Below, piece by piece: positions 1-10,948 of a DNA stretch of 37,605 nucleotides. Position 1 is the stretch's first letter. The number at the start of each line of letters is the position of its first letter. The notes below the pieces were generated by a model, which saw nothing but the letters and a program-made list of their open reading frames with translations, did no database searches and was not told the origin of the DNA. Source of the DNA: Candidatus Omnitrophota bacterium (GTDB taxonomy: Bacteria > Omnitrophota > Gorgyraeia > Gygaellales > Profunditerraquicolaceae); the NCBI GenBank assembly GCA_016782485.1, contig JADHYK010000004.1, positions 1 through 37,605 of the forward strand, in the 5' to 3' direction. A program made the position numbers and the translations under genes.

Positions 1-1
1 T

Positions 2-1582
2 CTACTGATGCAGCCGGTAATCTATCTCCGGAAAAATATTATCCCTGCCTTCGATATCGCCAAGCCAGCCCTCATTCACGGAGTCTGACTTGATCTCCCG
101 GTAGAGGCGGTTAAACCTTAAGAGATGCTCTTTGGTGCGGCGCAGCGCATAATCCGTATGCGTGCCCGTACCCATTATAAATGCCCAATCCGAACTCTGC
201 GCAAGCAGGAGCTCCCTTAATGCCTGGTTCAGCGCCCTCTTGAGTATACCGTTTACGCGGGGAAAACCCTTTGCCAATTCCGTCATCCGGCCTGAAGCGG
301 CGTGCAGGTGGCGGTAAATCCAGTCGTTTGGCCCCTGCATCCACATTTCGTTATAACCCTTCCACCCCCAGCTGGACATCGAAGGGGCGATTACCTGATT
401 GCGCGGATTTTCCGCCAGGTATTCCGAAGGCGTAATCAGGCTGATCTCATCCTGGTCAAAGGCAATCTTCCTGAAAAGGAACTCAAGCCACAGCACCCCT
501 TCATACCACCAGTGGCCGAATAGTTCCGCGTCGTACGGAGAGACTATTATCGGTTTTTTCTTTATAAAATCAAAGAGGTAGCCGGCCTGTTTCTGGCGGT
601 TGAACATAAAATTTCCGGCCTGCTCCGCCGCCTTGTCTCTGGCCCAGGCAGGCACATATGCCTCCTTGTGGTTGCCGGTGCCGGTAATGCGGTAATATTT
701 AATCCCGGTGTTTATCCTTATGCCGTCGGGGTGGATATAGGGCTTGATGTAATCGTAATCCAGGTCAAAGCCGATATCGCGGTAAAACTCACGGTAATTA
801 TAGTCGCCGGGATAGCCCTCTACGGAAGACCAGACCTGCTTTGAGGACTCCAGGTCCCTGCCGAAACAGGCCACCCCCGAACCCTTGCAATAAACCGGGG
901 CAAATACCCCGTATTTAGGGCGGGGCGTGCCGTTTAGAATGCCGTGGGAATCGACAAAAAAATAATTGATCCCCGCATCTTTGATGATCCCGTCGATTCC
1001 GGGAATATAGCCGCATTCCGGAAGCCAGATCCCCCTCGGGCCCCTGCCGAATACCCTCCGGTAGTGCTCAACTGCCACCTTAATCTGCGCTGTCACCGAT
1101 TCCCGGCAGACATCCATCAGGGGGAAAAATCCGTGAGTTGCGCCACAGGTAATAATCTCCAGTTTTCCCAGGTCCTGAAAATTCTTAAAAGCGCTGACGA
1201 GGTTACGGCTGTATTTATTGAAGGTATCGCGCGCCAGAGAAAACTCCTCAAGATACCTCTGGGCCAGGCCCTTAAAATCCTGCTCGTGCGTCAGCCTTTC
1301 TGTCTCCCGGCGGGCCAGTTCAACCAGCTTATTGATGTGGCGCAGATACCGCTCCTGCAGCAAGGGGTCGCCAAGCATGGAAACCAGCGTCGGGCTTAAG
1401 GTCATAGTCAGGCGGAAATCTATTTTTTCCTGCGTCAATTTTTCAAAGAGCAGTATTAGGGGAATATAGGTTTCCGTTATCGCCTCATACAGCCACTCCT
1501 CTTCCAGAAAGTTTTCATATTCCGGATGGCGCACGAAAGGCAGGTGGCCGTGTAAGACTAAACAGAGGTATCCTTTATGCAT
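2..1582 (-). CDS. GH57 1,4-alpha-glucan branching enzyme (DUF1957 type)
   Basis: This 526-residue protein looks like a glycoside hydrolase family 57 branching enzyme, which makes alpha-1,6 branches in glycogen-like alpha-glucan. The N-terminal LHGHLP motif (His11, His13) is the family's first conserved region. WLPECGY places the catalytic nucleophile at Glu189, and SPYDAELFGHWW places the acid/base at Asp351; both positions closely match those known for archaeal GH57 branching enzymes. The C-terminal part (about 385-526) with SSWGWKGYNEMW is the helical domain typical of the DUF1957 group. The TAG stop lies at bases 2-4, so the gene is complete. It begins 3 bp after the DUF4912 gene, so the two are probably cotranscribed. 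There is only a weak, distant ribosome binding site, which suggests translational coupling. Glycan metabolism is known for the family; the exact product is inferred. Confidence 0.88.
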   Translation of the reverse strand: MHKGYLCLVLHGHLPFVRHPEYENFLEEEWLYEAITETYIPLILLFEKLTQEKIDFRLTMTLSPTLVSMLGDPLLQERYLRHINKLVELARRETERLTHEQDFKGLAQRYLEEFSLARDTFNKYSRNLVSAFKNFQDLGKLEIITCGATHGFFPLMDVCRESVTAQIKVAVEHYRRVFGRGPRGIWLPECGYIPGIDGIIKDAGINYFFVDSHGILNGTPRPKYGVFAPVYCKGSGVACFGRDLESSKQVWSSVEGYPGDYNYREFYRDIGFDLDYDYIKPYIHPDGIRINTGIKYYRITGTGNHKEAYVPAWARDKAAEQAGNFMFNRQKQAGYLFDFIKKKPIIVSPYDAELFGHWWYEGVLWLEFLFRKIAFDQDEISLITPSEYLAENPRNQVIAPSMSSWGWKGYNEMWMQGPNDWIYRHLHAASGRMTELAKGFPRVNGILKRALNQALRELLLAQSSDWAFIMGTGTHTDYALRRTKEHLLRFNRLYREIKSDSVNEGWLGDIEGRDNIFPEIDYRLHQ

Positions 1583-1585
1583 AAT

Positions 1586-2302
1586 TTATGAACTGATCCT
1601 GCGCGAAGAGACGTCTCTGGCAAGAAGCATCTTTTTTATCCGTTTCTGCCAGGCCTTGCCCACAGGCGAGCTTTTGCCGAATCCGAAACCCATACCGTAA
1701 AGGCGGGCAAAAATATCCTCCTGGACCATCCATTCCTCATCGGTAATCCGGGAGGGGCCGTCCAGCGGCGTATGCACTGTATTGGAACGTAATAATTTTA
1801 TGAAAGTCCCGTCATTTAACCTGAAACCCAACTCCGCGCACCATGACCTCCCCGGGCCAACCTGAATATACCAACTACCCAGATAACCGCTTATCTCTAT
1901 GTCAAAAAAACTGTGCGCATTCCTCCCGTCAAATATGATCTGGCTTATATCGTATACGCGCAGTATAAGCCTGGCGTTGTGAAACTCTTCTTTTAATTCC
2001 TGCAGCTCCCAGTAGGCATGCAGCCACTTCGGGTCACGGACCTGCAGGACGATAACGTCCCTGCCGTAATGTTGCGGCAACTCCTCTGTAAAATAGCGCT
2101 GCGCAGGAACGGCAGCCGCAGGCTGTGAAAACTTTTGTCTTTCTATCGCCACCTCTTCGCTGGGAAAGGTTTCTTTCTTCGGCTGTGCATAAGGCAAAGG
2201 ATTAACGGTCCGTAGCCGGGGCTTTTTCGCAGGCGAACGGGCAGTCCCTCTGGCTGGTCTGGATTTTTTTAATTTACTTTTTTTCTTGCGTACAATATGC
2301 AT
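1586..2302 (-). CDS. DUF4912 domain protein with basic N-terminus
   Basis: About 238 residues. The N-terminal ~35 residues are very rich in Lys, Arg, Ser and Pro, then a linker leads to a DUF4912-like domain beginning near YGRDVIVLQVRDPKWLHAYW, with later segments such as FDIEISGYLGSWYIQVGPG. The biochemical role of this domain is not established. I chose the ATG at 2302 rather than the ATG at 2314, because GGAGG sits 5 bases upstream of 2302 and would lie inside the gene if the upstream ATG were used. It is adjacent to a GH57 branching enzyme (3-bp gap), which hints at a link to alpha-glucan storage or a glycan-binding role; this is inference. No signal peptide is seen. Confidence 0.75.
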   Translation of the reverse strand: MHIVRKKKSKLKKSRPARGTARSPAKKPRLRTVNPLPYAQPKKETFPSEEVAIERQKFSQPAAAVPAQRYFTEELPQHYGRDVIVLQVRDPKWLHAYWELQELKEEFHNARLILRVYDISQIIFDGRNAHSFFDIEISGYLGSWYIQVGPGRSWCAELGFRLNDGTFIKLLRSNTVHTPLDGPSRITDEEWMVQEDIFARLYGMGFGFGKSSPVGKAWQKRIKKMLLARDVSSRRISS

Positions 2303-2318
2303 CAGAACCTCCATTGGA

Positions 2319-2410
2319 GATCCTTCGTCCTTCGTTCCACTCAGGACTCAGGATAAGTTCAGTCATAAACTTACGCTCATTTACATTCGCGTAAGTTTAG
2401 GCTTCACTTA
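2319..2410. repeat. Two-hairpin intergenic element, copy A
   Basis: On the plus strand it starts with GATCCTTCGTCC, forms a short first hairpin (GTCCT...AGGAC), carries the conserved GGATAAGTTCAGTCA spacer, then an 11-bp second stem TAAACTTACGC (2366-2376) paired with GCGTAAGTTTA (2389-2399), and ends CTTCACTTA. Compare copies B, C and D: the flanks are the same while the stem sequence differs. It lies between an intrinsic terminator and the DUF4912 gene. Confidence 0.8.
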
Positions 2411-2437
2411 ATAAAAAAGGGGATAATTATCCCCTTT
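2411..2437 (-). terminator. Intrinsic terminator after the coiled-coil lipoprotein gene
   Basis: Bases 2416-2437 form a perfect 22-bp palindrome (AAAGGGG-ATAATTAT-CCCCTTT on either strand). Read on the minus strand it is followed by a run of six T residues. It lies about 50 bp downstream of the stop at 2490 and should end the ompA-family transcript, separating it from the DUF4912/GH57 pair. Confidence 0.85.
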
Positions 2438-2489
2438 AGGAAAATTCCTCTTTCGCTCGTTTCTTCCCCTCCCTTATAACATCATATAA

Positions 2490-2882
2490 TCATTTTCTTC
2501 TGGGCCTGCTTGACTTATCCGTAACCAGCGCTTCTTTCAAATCCTCCTCAAGCGTCTCTTTTAATTTGGTAACCTTGTGCAGCTCTTCCTTGAGGCCCTG
2601 GCTGGCCAACTGCTCCTCATTAAGGGCCCTTTTGGCCTGGTCAAGCTCGATCTTGGCATCCTGCAGCTCTTTTACCGCTGCCTTAAGTTTCTCGTCTGAC
2701 ACTGAACTTTCCTGGGAGATCTTACTGATTTTTTCCTCCAGGTCCAGCCTGGCAGCCATCTCTTTATCGCGGGCCTGTTTCTGACGGGAGGCGTTACCGC
2801 AGGACTTTAAACACCCGACAAAAAATATGAGCGCCAATACCGATAATACTATAATTATCCTGCTTTTAATGTTTTCTTCCAT
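2490..2882 (-). CDS. Small coiled-coil membrane protein or lipoprotein
   Basis: 130 residues. A hydrophobic segment (about 8-23) ends in FFVGC, so Cys24 could be a lipidated cysteine, although Phe at -3 is not the usual lipobox residue; the segment could equally be a plain membrane anchor. Residues 40-120 are rich in Glu, Lys, Leu and Ala in heptad-like order and should form a long coiled coil. The tail is basic (SSRPRRK). I do not recognise a family. It follows the OmpA-family lipoprotein gene, with repeat copy B between them, and is followed by a terminator, so the two probably form one transcript and may act together at the cell envelope. AGGG lies a suitable distance upstream of the ATG. 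Confidence 0.7.
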   Translation of the reverse strand: MEENIKSRIIIVLSVLALIFFVGCLKSCGNASRQKQARDKEMAARLDLEEKISKISQESSVSDEKLKAAVKELQDAKIELDQAKRALNEEQLASQGLKEELHKVTKLKETLEEDLKEALVTDKSSRPRRK

Positions 2883-2901
2883 AAGTTTACCCTGCGTTTA
2901 A

Positions 2902-2990
2902 GATCCTTCGTCCGCCTTCGGCGGACTCATGATAAGTTCGGCCAGACGACTTAGCTTCGCTTACCGCTCGCTAAGTCGTGGCCTCACTTA
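2902..2990. repeat. Two-hairpin intergenic element, copy B
   Basis: Starts GATCCTTCG; the first hairpin is GTCCGCC-TTC-GGCGGAC (2910-2926). The spacer is TGATAAGTTCGGCC and the second stem is ACGACTTAGC (2946-2955) with GCTAAGTCGT (2970-2979), framed by GGCC on both sides. It ends CCTCACTTA, and that last TTA (2988-2990) is, on the minus strand, the TAA stop codon of the OmpA-family gene. The stem sequence is unlike copies A, C and D but pairs equally well. Confidence 0.85.
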
Positions 2991-3629
2991 TTTCAGGTTC
3001 TCCTGCGGTTCAAGCATATCCTTTTTTTGCCCCTTGACCTTTGTGACTTTGGGCATGATTACAATCTCCACCCTGCGGTTGAGCTGCCTGCCCTCCTTAG
3101 TATCATCGGAAACGACCGGACGGTACTCTCCGTATCCGATTGCCGAAAGGCGTTTTGGCGAAATATTCTCCTGATTGACTAAATAATGCAGGACGCTTAA
3201 GGCGCGCGCAGTGGATAACTCCCAGTTGGACTTCCATCCGGAATGCTGAATGGGCTGATTGTCCGTATGGCCTTCTATTGCAACATTTAAATTCGGGACA
3301 TTTTCTTTCAGGAAAAAACCGACTTTATCCAACACCGGATATGCCTCGCGCCTGATGGTAGCCTTTCCCGAATCAAATAAAAGGTCTCCGACCACGGTAA
3401 GGACCAGGCCCTTCTCCTGCATCTCCAGCCTGACCTGTTTATCGGCAATCTCCTGCGCGAACTGCTCTTCCAGCATTTTCTTGGCCTGGTTTAATTCATC
3501 TACCTGGCGGGATAGCTCATTTATCTTTTCCATATCGGAGCGCCTGCCTTTCTGAAAGATAAAAGTACAGCCTGCTAAAGATAAGCTTACAAGGATTATT
3601 AAAACGGTCTTTATGGATTTACTTTTCAT
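2988..3629 (-). CDS. OmpA-family peptidoglycan-binding lipoprotein
   Basis: 213 residues. The signal peptide ends in a clear lipobox LAGC (Cys21), so the protein is probably lipid-anchored. Residues 31-70 look like a short coiled coil. Residues 75-192 are an OmpA/MotB C-terminal domain with GHTDN (Asp123), LSTARA (Arg142) and NRRVEIV; the Asp and Arg match the pair that grips diaminopimelate in OmpA. It most likely ties the outer membrane to peptidoglycan, as Pal-type lipoproteins do. It has its own promoter at 3739-3767, a leader of about 100 bases with two hairpins, and a good ribosome binding site (AAGGAG). Its stop codon is the end of repeat copy B. No tol genes are nearby, so I do not call it pal. 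Confidence 0.88.
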   Translation of the reverse strand: MKSKSIKTVLIILVSLSLAGCTFIFQKGRRSDMEKINELSRQVDELNQAKKMLEEQFAQEIADKQVRLEMQEKGLVLTVVGDLLFDSGKATIRREAYPVLDKVGFFLKENVPNLNVAIEGHTDNQPIQHSGWKSNWELSTARALSVLHYLVNQENISPKRLSAIGYGEYRPVVSDDTKEGRQLNRRVEIVIMPKVTKVKGQKKDMLEPQENLK

Positions 3630-3648
3630 ACTATTTCTCCTTCAATGA

Positions 3649-3702
3649 CCCGCCATGATTCGTGGCGGGGAATTGAATCCGCCAACGCCTTGTGGCGGAT
3701 TC
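3649..3702. repeat. Two CCGCCA/TGGCGG hairpins in the ompA-family leader
   Basis: The first stem is CCCGCCA (3649-3655) with TGGCGGG (3663-3669). The second is GAATCCGCCA (3675-3684) with TGGCGGATTC (3693-3702), a 10-bp stem with an 8-base loop. Both lie between the promoter at 3739-3767 and the start at 3629. A related stem recurs at 6421-6441. They could affect mRNA stability or stop read-through from purA, but neither has a T-tract. Confidence 0.75.
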
Positions 3703-3738
3703 TTCGCCGACTTTTGTTACGAAGTTGCATGTTTACTT

Positions 3739-3767
3739 ACTATAACATAAGCGGTATTTATAGTCAA
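3739..3767 (-). promoter_or_regulatory. Sigma-70-type promoter for the OmpA-family gene
   Basis: On the minus strand TTGACT (3762-3767) and TATAGT (3739-3744) are separated by 17 bases, and TG one base before the -10 adds an extended -10. The predicted start is near 3732, giving a leader of about 100 bases. It sits just after the purA stop codon (3781), so the lipoprotein gene is independently transcribed. Confidence 0.8.
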
Positions 3768-3780
3768 GATATTTGTGTAG

Positions 3781-6292
<2,512 letters not shown>

Positions 6293-6300
6293 AAATCACC

Positions 6301-6450
6301 TCAATGAGCGCTTAACTTACGAACACTGAAAGTGTGAGTAAGTTAATGCGCGAGATTCTTCACTTTGTTCAGAATCGTCCATCGAGTCCTGAGCAAAGCG
6401 AAGGACGAATTGATCCTGAGTCCGCCAAGATTTGTGGCGGACGAAGGATC
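6301..6450. repeat. Chain of four hairpins related to the two-hairpin family, copy E
   Basis: Read on the minus strand from 6450 it begins GATCCTTCGTCCGCC and pairs with GGCGGACTCAGGATC (down to about 6412), so it is in the opposite orientation to copies A-D and F. Three more hairpins follow: one built on GTCCT/AGGAC (about 6387-6406), one on GATTCT/AGAATC (about 6353-6376), and a long one with TTAACTTAC pairing with GTAAGTTAA (about 6310-6350) and GCGC on its flanks. It fills the gap between the gene ending at 6457 and the gene starting at 6292. Confidence 0.75.
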
Positions 6451-6456
6451 TAACTA

Positions 6457-8220
6457 TCATCGCTTACCAATTATCCTCTCCAGCTCTTCTTTGGATGGGG
6501 CACCTTTTGTGCTGAAGATCTCTTTGTTGTCCAGCATATATACCGGACCGAATAAAACCTGTATCTCCTGGTTAGTGCTGATATTCTCCCTTAAAAGTGC
6601 CTGCCCCTCCTGGCCCCTGGCGCAGGTTTTAATTTTATGCGTATCCAGGCCTGCGGCGCAATCCTCCCACCAGGAGCTGTTGATATCGGCGGCCCGGCAG
6701 CTTACATAATCCCAAAATTTTTGCGGATAATATTTCTTTACGCAAACCGCGCGCAGGTATTCTTCCGCTTCGGGCTGGCCTGCGGCAGCATCAAATTCGC
6801 CCTCTTTTTCAATGGCCAAAAAATGCAGCCCGGGATTAAATTCCCGGGTTACCTCCAGAATCTTGCTGCTATCTTTATTAAAAAGGCTCAAAAATAAATC
6901 AAATCTTCCCTTTTCTTCCTTCCGGTCTATAAAATAGGTGATGCCGCTTGCCCGGGGCGACAATAAATAATACTCCCCCTTTTTCTCGAGGTTCCCCTTG
7001 AACTGGGCGAATTTCCTGTCTTTTTCGACCTCCGCACCGAAAAGATAGGCAGGCAGTGCGGTAATTGCAGACTCCCTGATAATCTCCCGGGCTTTTCTGC
7101 CGGGATAAGAAAGGTAAGAAATATCCAGCCCCGGAAAGTGTTTCTTCAAAGAGCCGACGACGTCATAGGTATTACAGGTCTTGCATTTGCTGGCGGTAAT
7201 AACTAAAAGTTTTATTGCCGGCGATTTTTCGAATACGCAGGAAGCGTTGTTCTCGCCGGGGTCTTTGCAGCTGCCTTCCACGCCGCCCTGTCTGCAGTTG
7301 GCATCCCTGAAGCACTTCGGCAACACTAGAAGAATCTCGGGATCGTCTTTAATTTCATCCCCCAGGCGTAAGTTCTCCACCTTAAAATCCGTTATCTTAT
7401 CCTCTTGCAGCAAAAAGGTAAGCTTATCCAGCCTGCGGCCCTGCCGGGTCGCCCTCACAATTAAAGTATCGGCTATTTTCTCGAAAGGCTGCTCGTCAGA
7501 CCCGCTACCTTCAATAATAATATCTATCCCCTTTATACTTTCGATCAGGCCCTGGTTCTGGGCCCCCTCCAGATTGCTTAAAAGCACGATTACCTTTACC
7601 CCCTCTTTCTTTAATTCATCCACCTGTGCCGTCAGCGCGAGTTTAGGGTCGATGAATTTAAGCCCCCCCGCCTTCTGCATAGCCTTGGGCGAGGTCAAGC
7701 CGATGATGCCGATTCTGGTCCCGGCAATTTCCTTTACCAGCGACGGGAGAAATTTACTGAAGTTAATGTTGCAGGAGAGAAAGGAGAGCTGCGATTTATC
7801 GATATTTTCCAGCAGAAACTCTTTGCCGAAATTAAATTCCGCATCGCCCACTGCTACGGCATCATACCCCATCATCGCCATGGCTTTAAGGTTTATAATT
7901 GTGCGTTTTTTATCGAGCTGGGTATTCTGCGTATATTCATCCAGAAGGCCGCCGGCGAAAAAATTCCCCGAATCCAAAACCAGGCAGGCAGGGTATTTCT
8001 GCCTTAGCTCTTTAATCAGGGCCGCCCGCCTGGCAATGCCTCCGTCGGGTTCTTTGGGGCAGTTGCAGGGATAGAGCATGGCATGAGTCCCGCCGGTATA
8101 TAAAATGGTAATCTCCCCGGCATAGGCATTAGCGGCAAAAAAAAGTGCCATGAAAAAACCTGTGGTCAATAACCAAACCAGGGGTTTGGTTATTGGTATT
8201 TTAGGCTTTGGGGCCTTCAT
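6457..8220 (-). CDS. Secreted metallophosphatase-like protein fused to thioredoxin-like domains
   Basis: 587 residues. A signal peptide with cleavage near AYA-GE (after Ala34) points to export. Residues 36-290 resemble the 5'-nucleotidase/UshA metallophosphoesterase domain, but the usual metal motifs are altered: the NDxH site reads TGGTHAM, the usual GD site reads DSGNFF, and GNHEFD reads GDAEFN. A CNCP motif (Cys52, Cys54) follows the first site. A Cys-rich linker (Cys303, 309, 318, 328) leads to a thioredoxin-like domain with CKTC (Cys346, Cys349) and a likely cis-proline at 390. The last ~140 residues hold more cysteines and end like a DsbA-type fold (PVYMLDNKEIF). Activity as a phosphatase is doubtful; a periplasmic thiol role is possible. 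Its start overlaps the serA stop by 4 bp. Confidence 0.65.
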   Translation of the reverse strand: MKAPKPKIPITKPLVWLLTTGFFMALFFAANAYAGEITILYTGGTHAMLYPCNCPKEPDGGIARRAALIKELRQKYPACLVLDSGNFFAGGLLDEYTQNTQLDKKRTIINLKAMAMMGYDAVAVGDAEFNFGKEFLLENIDKSQLSFLSCNINFSKFLPSLVKEIAGTRIGIIGLTSPKAMQKAGGLKFIDPKLALTAQVDELKKEGVKVIVLLSNLEGAQNQGLIESIKGIDIIIEGSGSDEQPFEKIADTLIVRATRQGRRLDKLTFLLQEDKITDFKVENLRLGDEIKDDPEILLVLPKCFRDANCRQGGVEGSCKDPGENNASCVFEKSPAIKLLVITASKCKTCNTYDVVGSLKKHFPGLDISYLSYPGRKAREIIRESAITALPAYLFGAEVEKDRKFAQFKGNLEKKGEYYLLSPRASGITYFIDRKEEKGRFDLFLSLFNKDSSKILEVTREFNPGLHFLAIEKEGEFDAAAGQPEAEEYLRAVCVKKYYPQKFWDYVSCRAADINSSWWEDCAAGLDTHKIKTCARGQEGQALLRENISTNQEIQVLFGPVYMLDNKEIFSTKGAPSKEELERIIGKR

Positions 8221-9803
8221 ATTTTTATTGGCTTTACCGTCAGAATATCTTTGAGCTTCTTTATTTTGGCCAGGATCGCCGCTGATACGGGAGTGTCTAC
8301 GTTCAATACGCTGATCGCCTTGCCGCCGCGCTTATCGCGGCCGAAGGTCATTGCCGCGATATTAATATTATGTTCTCCTAAAAGCGTCCCTAAATTACCG
8401 ATGAGACCCGGCTTATCCAGGTTCTGTATAAAAATCATCTCTCCGCAGGGGGATAGTTCCACATAATATTGATTTATCTTTACCACCCGCGGCTGTTTAT
8501 TGGCCGACAGCGTACCGCAGATACTGCGGGTCTCTTTATCGGTTTTTATCTGGAGTTCAATCAGGCTGACGAATTCCTCTTCCTGCGAGGACTTTGCTTC
8601 GCTTATTTTGATGCCCCGCTCTTTTGCCAATGCCACGGCATTGATAAAATTTACCGTCTCCCGCAATATGGGAGAAAGCACGCCCTTGACCAGCGCAAGC
8701 GTCAGGGGTGCGAGGGTCTGCTTGATAATCTCTCCGCTGTATTTTATATTCAATTCGCAGATCCTCCCCTCCACTAACTGGCTGCCGAACATCCCTAATT
8801 TCTCCGCCAGATTTATCTGCGGCTGGATAATCTTGCTTGCCTCCGGCTCAAGGCAGGGATAATTGGCGGCATTACGGATGCCTCTGTTGAGCAGGGCATC
8901 GCGCACTATCTCCGATACCTCAATAGCCACGTTAACCTGGGCCTCTTCGGTTGAGGCGCCTAAATGAGGCGTAGTTATAATATTGTCGTATTTTAAAAGT
9001 TCACTGTCGGCAGGCAACGGTTCCTGCTCAAATACATCCAGGGCCGCACCGGCGACCTTTCCGTCTTTAACTGCCTTTGCTAATGCTGCCTCATCAATAA
9101 TTCCGCCGCGGGCGCAATTAATCACCCGTACCCCCTTCTTCATCAAAGCAAACTCATTATCGGAAATCATATGTTTTGTTTCTTTGCCCAAGGGAGCATG
9201 CACGCTGATATAGTCAGAGCGCTGAAGCAGTTTCTTTAATTCGGTTACCTCTACGCCCAGATTCTTGGCGACTTCCAGTGAAAGGAAAGGGTCATAGGCC
9301 AGGACCTTCATCCCGAAGGCGAGGGCCCTTTTTACCAGCTCCGAACCGATTCTGCCCAGCCCGATTATGCCAAGCGTCTTTGCATAAAGTTCAACTCCCA
9401 TAAACTTTGAACGCTTCCATTCGCCTTTCTTCATGGAGATATCCGCCTGCGCTATGTTCCTGGAAAGCGCCAGGATCATACTCATGGTATGTTCGGTGGT
9501 AGAAATGGTGTTGCCTCCGGGAGTGTTCATTACGATTATCCCCTTCTGCGTGGCCGCATCCAGGTCTACATTATCCAGGCCCACGCCGGCACGGCCGATT
9601 ACCCTTAATCTATCGGCAGCTTTAATCACCTCGCGGGTTACCTTGGTTGTGCTCCTTACCAGCAGGGCATCGTAATCTTTGATAACCCCTATTAACTCCT
9701 GCGGCTTCATCCCTGTCTTAACATCGACCTTGAACTCCTTCACCTCTTTGAGTATTTTGAGTCCTTCTTCCGACAATGCGTCGCTGACTAATATCTTAAT
9801 CAT
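8217..9803 (-). CDS. serA: D-3-phosphoglycerate dehydrogenase
   Basis: 528 residues, the length of the long SerA type. It oxidises 3-phosphoglycerate to 3-phosphohydroxypyruvate, the first step of serine synthesis. Domains in order: N- and C-terminal parts of the catalytic domain around an NAD-binding fold with GLGRIG at 148-153; catalytic Arg232 (NCARGG), Glu259 (DVFEQEP) and His280 (TPHLGAST); an intervening ASB domain about 320-450; and a C-terminal ACT domain about 455-528 (NLDKPGLIGNLGTLLGEHNI), which commonly senses serine. A strong ribosome binding site (GGGGAG) precedes the ATG. It lies 2 bp after an aminotransferase gene likely to catalyse a later or linked step and overlaps the next gene by 4 bp. 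Confidence 0.96.
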   Translation of the reverse strand: MIKILVSDALSEEGLKILKEVKEFKVDVKTGMKPQELIGVIKDYDALLVRSTTKVTREVIKAADRLRVIGRAGVGLDNVDLDAATQKGIIVMNTPGGNTISTTEHTMSMILALSRNIAQADISMKKGEWKRSKFMGVELYAKTLGIIGLGRIGSELVKRALAFGMKVLAYDPFLSLEVAKNLGVEVTELKKLLQRSDYISVHAPLGKETKHMISDNEFALMKKGVRVINCARGGIIDEAALAKAVKDGKVAGAALDVFEQEPLPADSELLKYDNIITTPHLGASTEEAQVNVAIEVSEIVRDALLNRGIRNAANYPCLEPEASKIIQPQINLAEKLGMFGSQLVEGRICELNIKYSGEIIKQTLAPLTLALVKGVLSPILRETVNFINAVALAKERGIKISEAKSSQEEEFVSLIELQIKTDKETRSICGTLSANKQPRVVKINQYYVELSPCGEMIFIQNLDKPGLIGNLGTLLGEHNINIAAMTFGRDKRGGKAISVLNVDTPVSAAILAKIKKLKDILTVKPIKI

Positions 9804-9805
9804 TT

Positions 9806-10948
9806 TTACTCCCCCTGCAAAAATACTTCCTCAGCTGCTTTTATGCCTGAGCCTAATTCGAACTTATGCCCCATCTGCTGCAATACCTTCTCCAGGCAGG
9901 AGATACCCGTAATAATATCAAACTCCCCGATATAGCCCATATGGGCAATCCTGAATAGCTTGCCTTTCAGGTCCCCCTGGCCCCCGGCTATGGTTACTCC
10001 GTAAGTATCGCGCATGGTCTTTACGAGTTTGCCCGTGTCGATATTCGCGGGAACCTTAACCGCGGTGACCGCATCCGAGGCGGCATGCGGGGCAAATAAC
10101 TCCAGCCCTAGCGCCTTTACCGCATTCCTTACTGCCCGGGCCATTTTTTTATGGCGTAAAAAGATATTCTCCAGGCCCTCCTCCCGCATCATCTTTAATG
10201 CCTGGCAAAGGGCAACAATCAGAGTTATCGCCGGAGTAAAAGGAGTATCTACCTGATCATAGGCTTTTTTTGCCTTCTTTAAATTAAAGTAATAGCGCGG
10301 GCATTTGGCGGAATCAACTAGTTTCCAGGCTTTGGGGCTGACGGAAATAAAACCTAATCCCGGCGGAAGCATCAGCCCTTTTTGCGAACCGGAAACCACC
10401 ACATCGCAATGCCAGGCATCGCTTGCGCAGGAAATAGCCCCTAATCCGCTGATGGCATCCACTACCAATACGCTCTCCGTATCCTTTATAACCCTGCCGA
10501 TTGCCTCAATATCGTTGGTAACGCCGGTGGAAGTCTCGCAAAGCGTGGTAAAAACGGCTTTGATTCGCGGGTTTGCCTTTAGCCTCTTCTTTATCTCTTC
10601 GGACTCAACCGGCTTTCCCCATTCCACCTTAATAACTTCGCAATTTACCCCGTATGCCTTGCAAAGCTCTGTCCAGCGCTCGCCAAACTTCCCCCCCTCG
10701 ACCGTAATTACCGTATCCTGCGGCGAAAGTAGATTTGCCACTGCCGCCTCCATCGCCCCGGTACCGGAAGAGGCCAGCATAAAACAATCATTTTTAGTCT
10801 GAAATACGTATTTTAAGCCCTCGTGGGCCTCTTTTATTATTGCCTGGAATTGCGGGGTGCGGTGATGTATTATCGGCCGGGCCATTGCCTCTAGAACCTC
10901 TGAAGGAAGGGGTGTGGGCCCCGGTGTCAATAAGTAAGTCTTTCTCAT
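9806..10948 (-). CDS. Class V aminotransferase, serine-pyruvate/alanine-glyoxylate type
   Basis: 380 residues of the class V PLP aminotransferase family. TPGPTPLP at the N-terminus, [18 protein letters not shown] and VVDAISGLG are family blocks, and [12 protein letters not shown] gives the PLP-binding lysine as Lys190. Relatives act as serine-pyruvate, alanine-glyoxylate or phosphoserine aminotransferases. Its position directly before serA, with a 2-bp gap, suggests that it works in serine metabolism, possibly replacing SerC; no serC or serB is visible here. It overlaps clpP by 4 bp at its start (ATGA), and a strong ribosome binding site (GGAGGAG) lies inside clpP. The substrate is inferred from the neighbour only. 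Confidence 0.88.
   Translation of the reverse strand: MRKTYLLTPGPTPLPSEVLEAMARPIIHHRTPQFQAIIKEAHEGLKYVFQTKNDCFMLASSGTGAMEAAVANLLSPQDTVITVEGGKFGERWTELCKAYGVNCEVIKVEWGKPVESEEIKKRLKANPRIKAVFTTLCETSTGVTNDIEAIGRVIKDTESVLVVDAISGLGAISCASDAWHCDVVVSGSQKGLMLPPGLGFISVSPKAWKLVDSAKCPRYYFNLKKAKKAYDQVDTPFTPAITLIVALCQALKMMREEGLENIFLRHKKMARAVRNAVKALGLELFAPHAASDAVTAVKVPANIDTGKLVKTMRDTYGVTIAGGQGDLKGKLFRIAHMGYIGEFDIITGISCLEKVLQQMGHKFELGSGIKAAEEVFLQGE

Noticed and set aside
7181-8074. Plus-strand open frame of 297 codons
   Set aside because: It is opposite the signal-peptide/metallophosphatase gene, has low-complexity Ser/Leu-rich composition and no ribosome binding site or homologous motif, so it is a shadow of the real gene.
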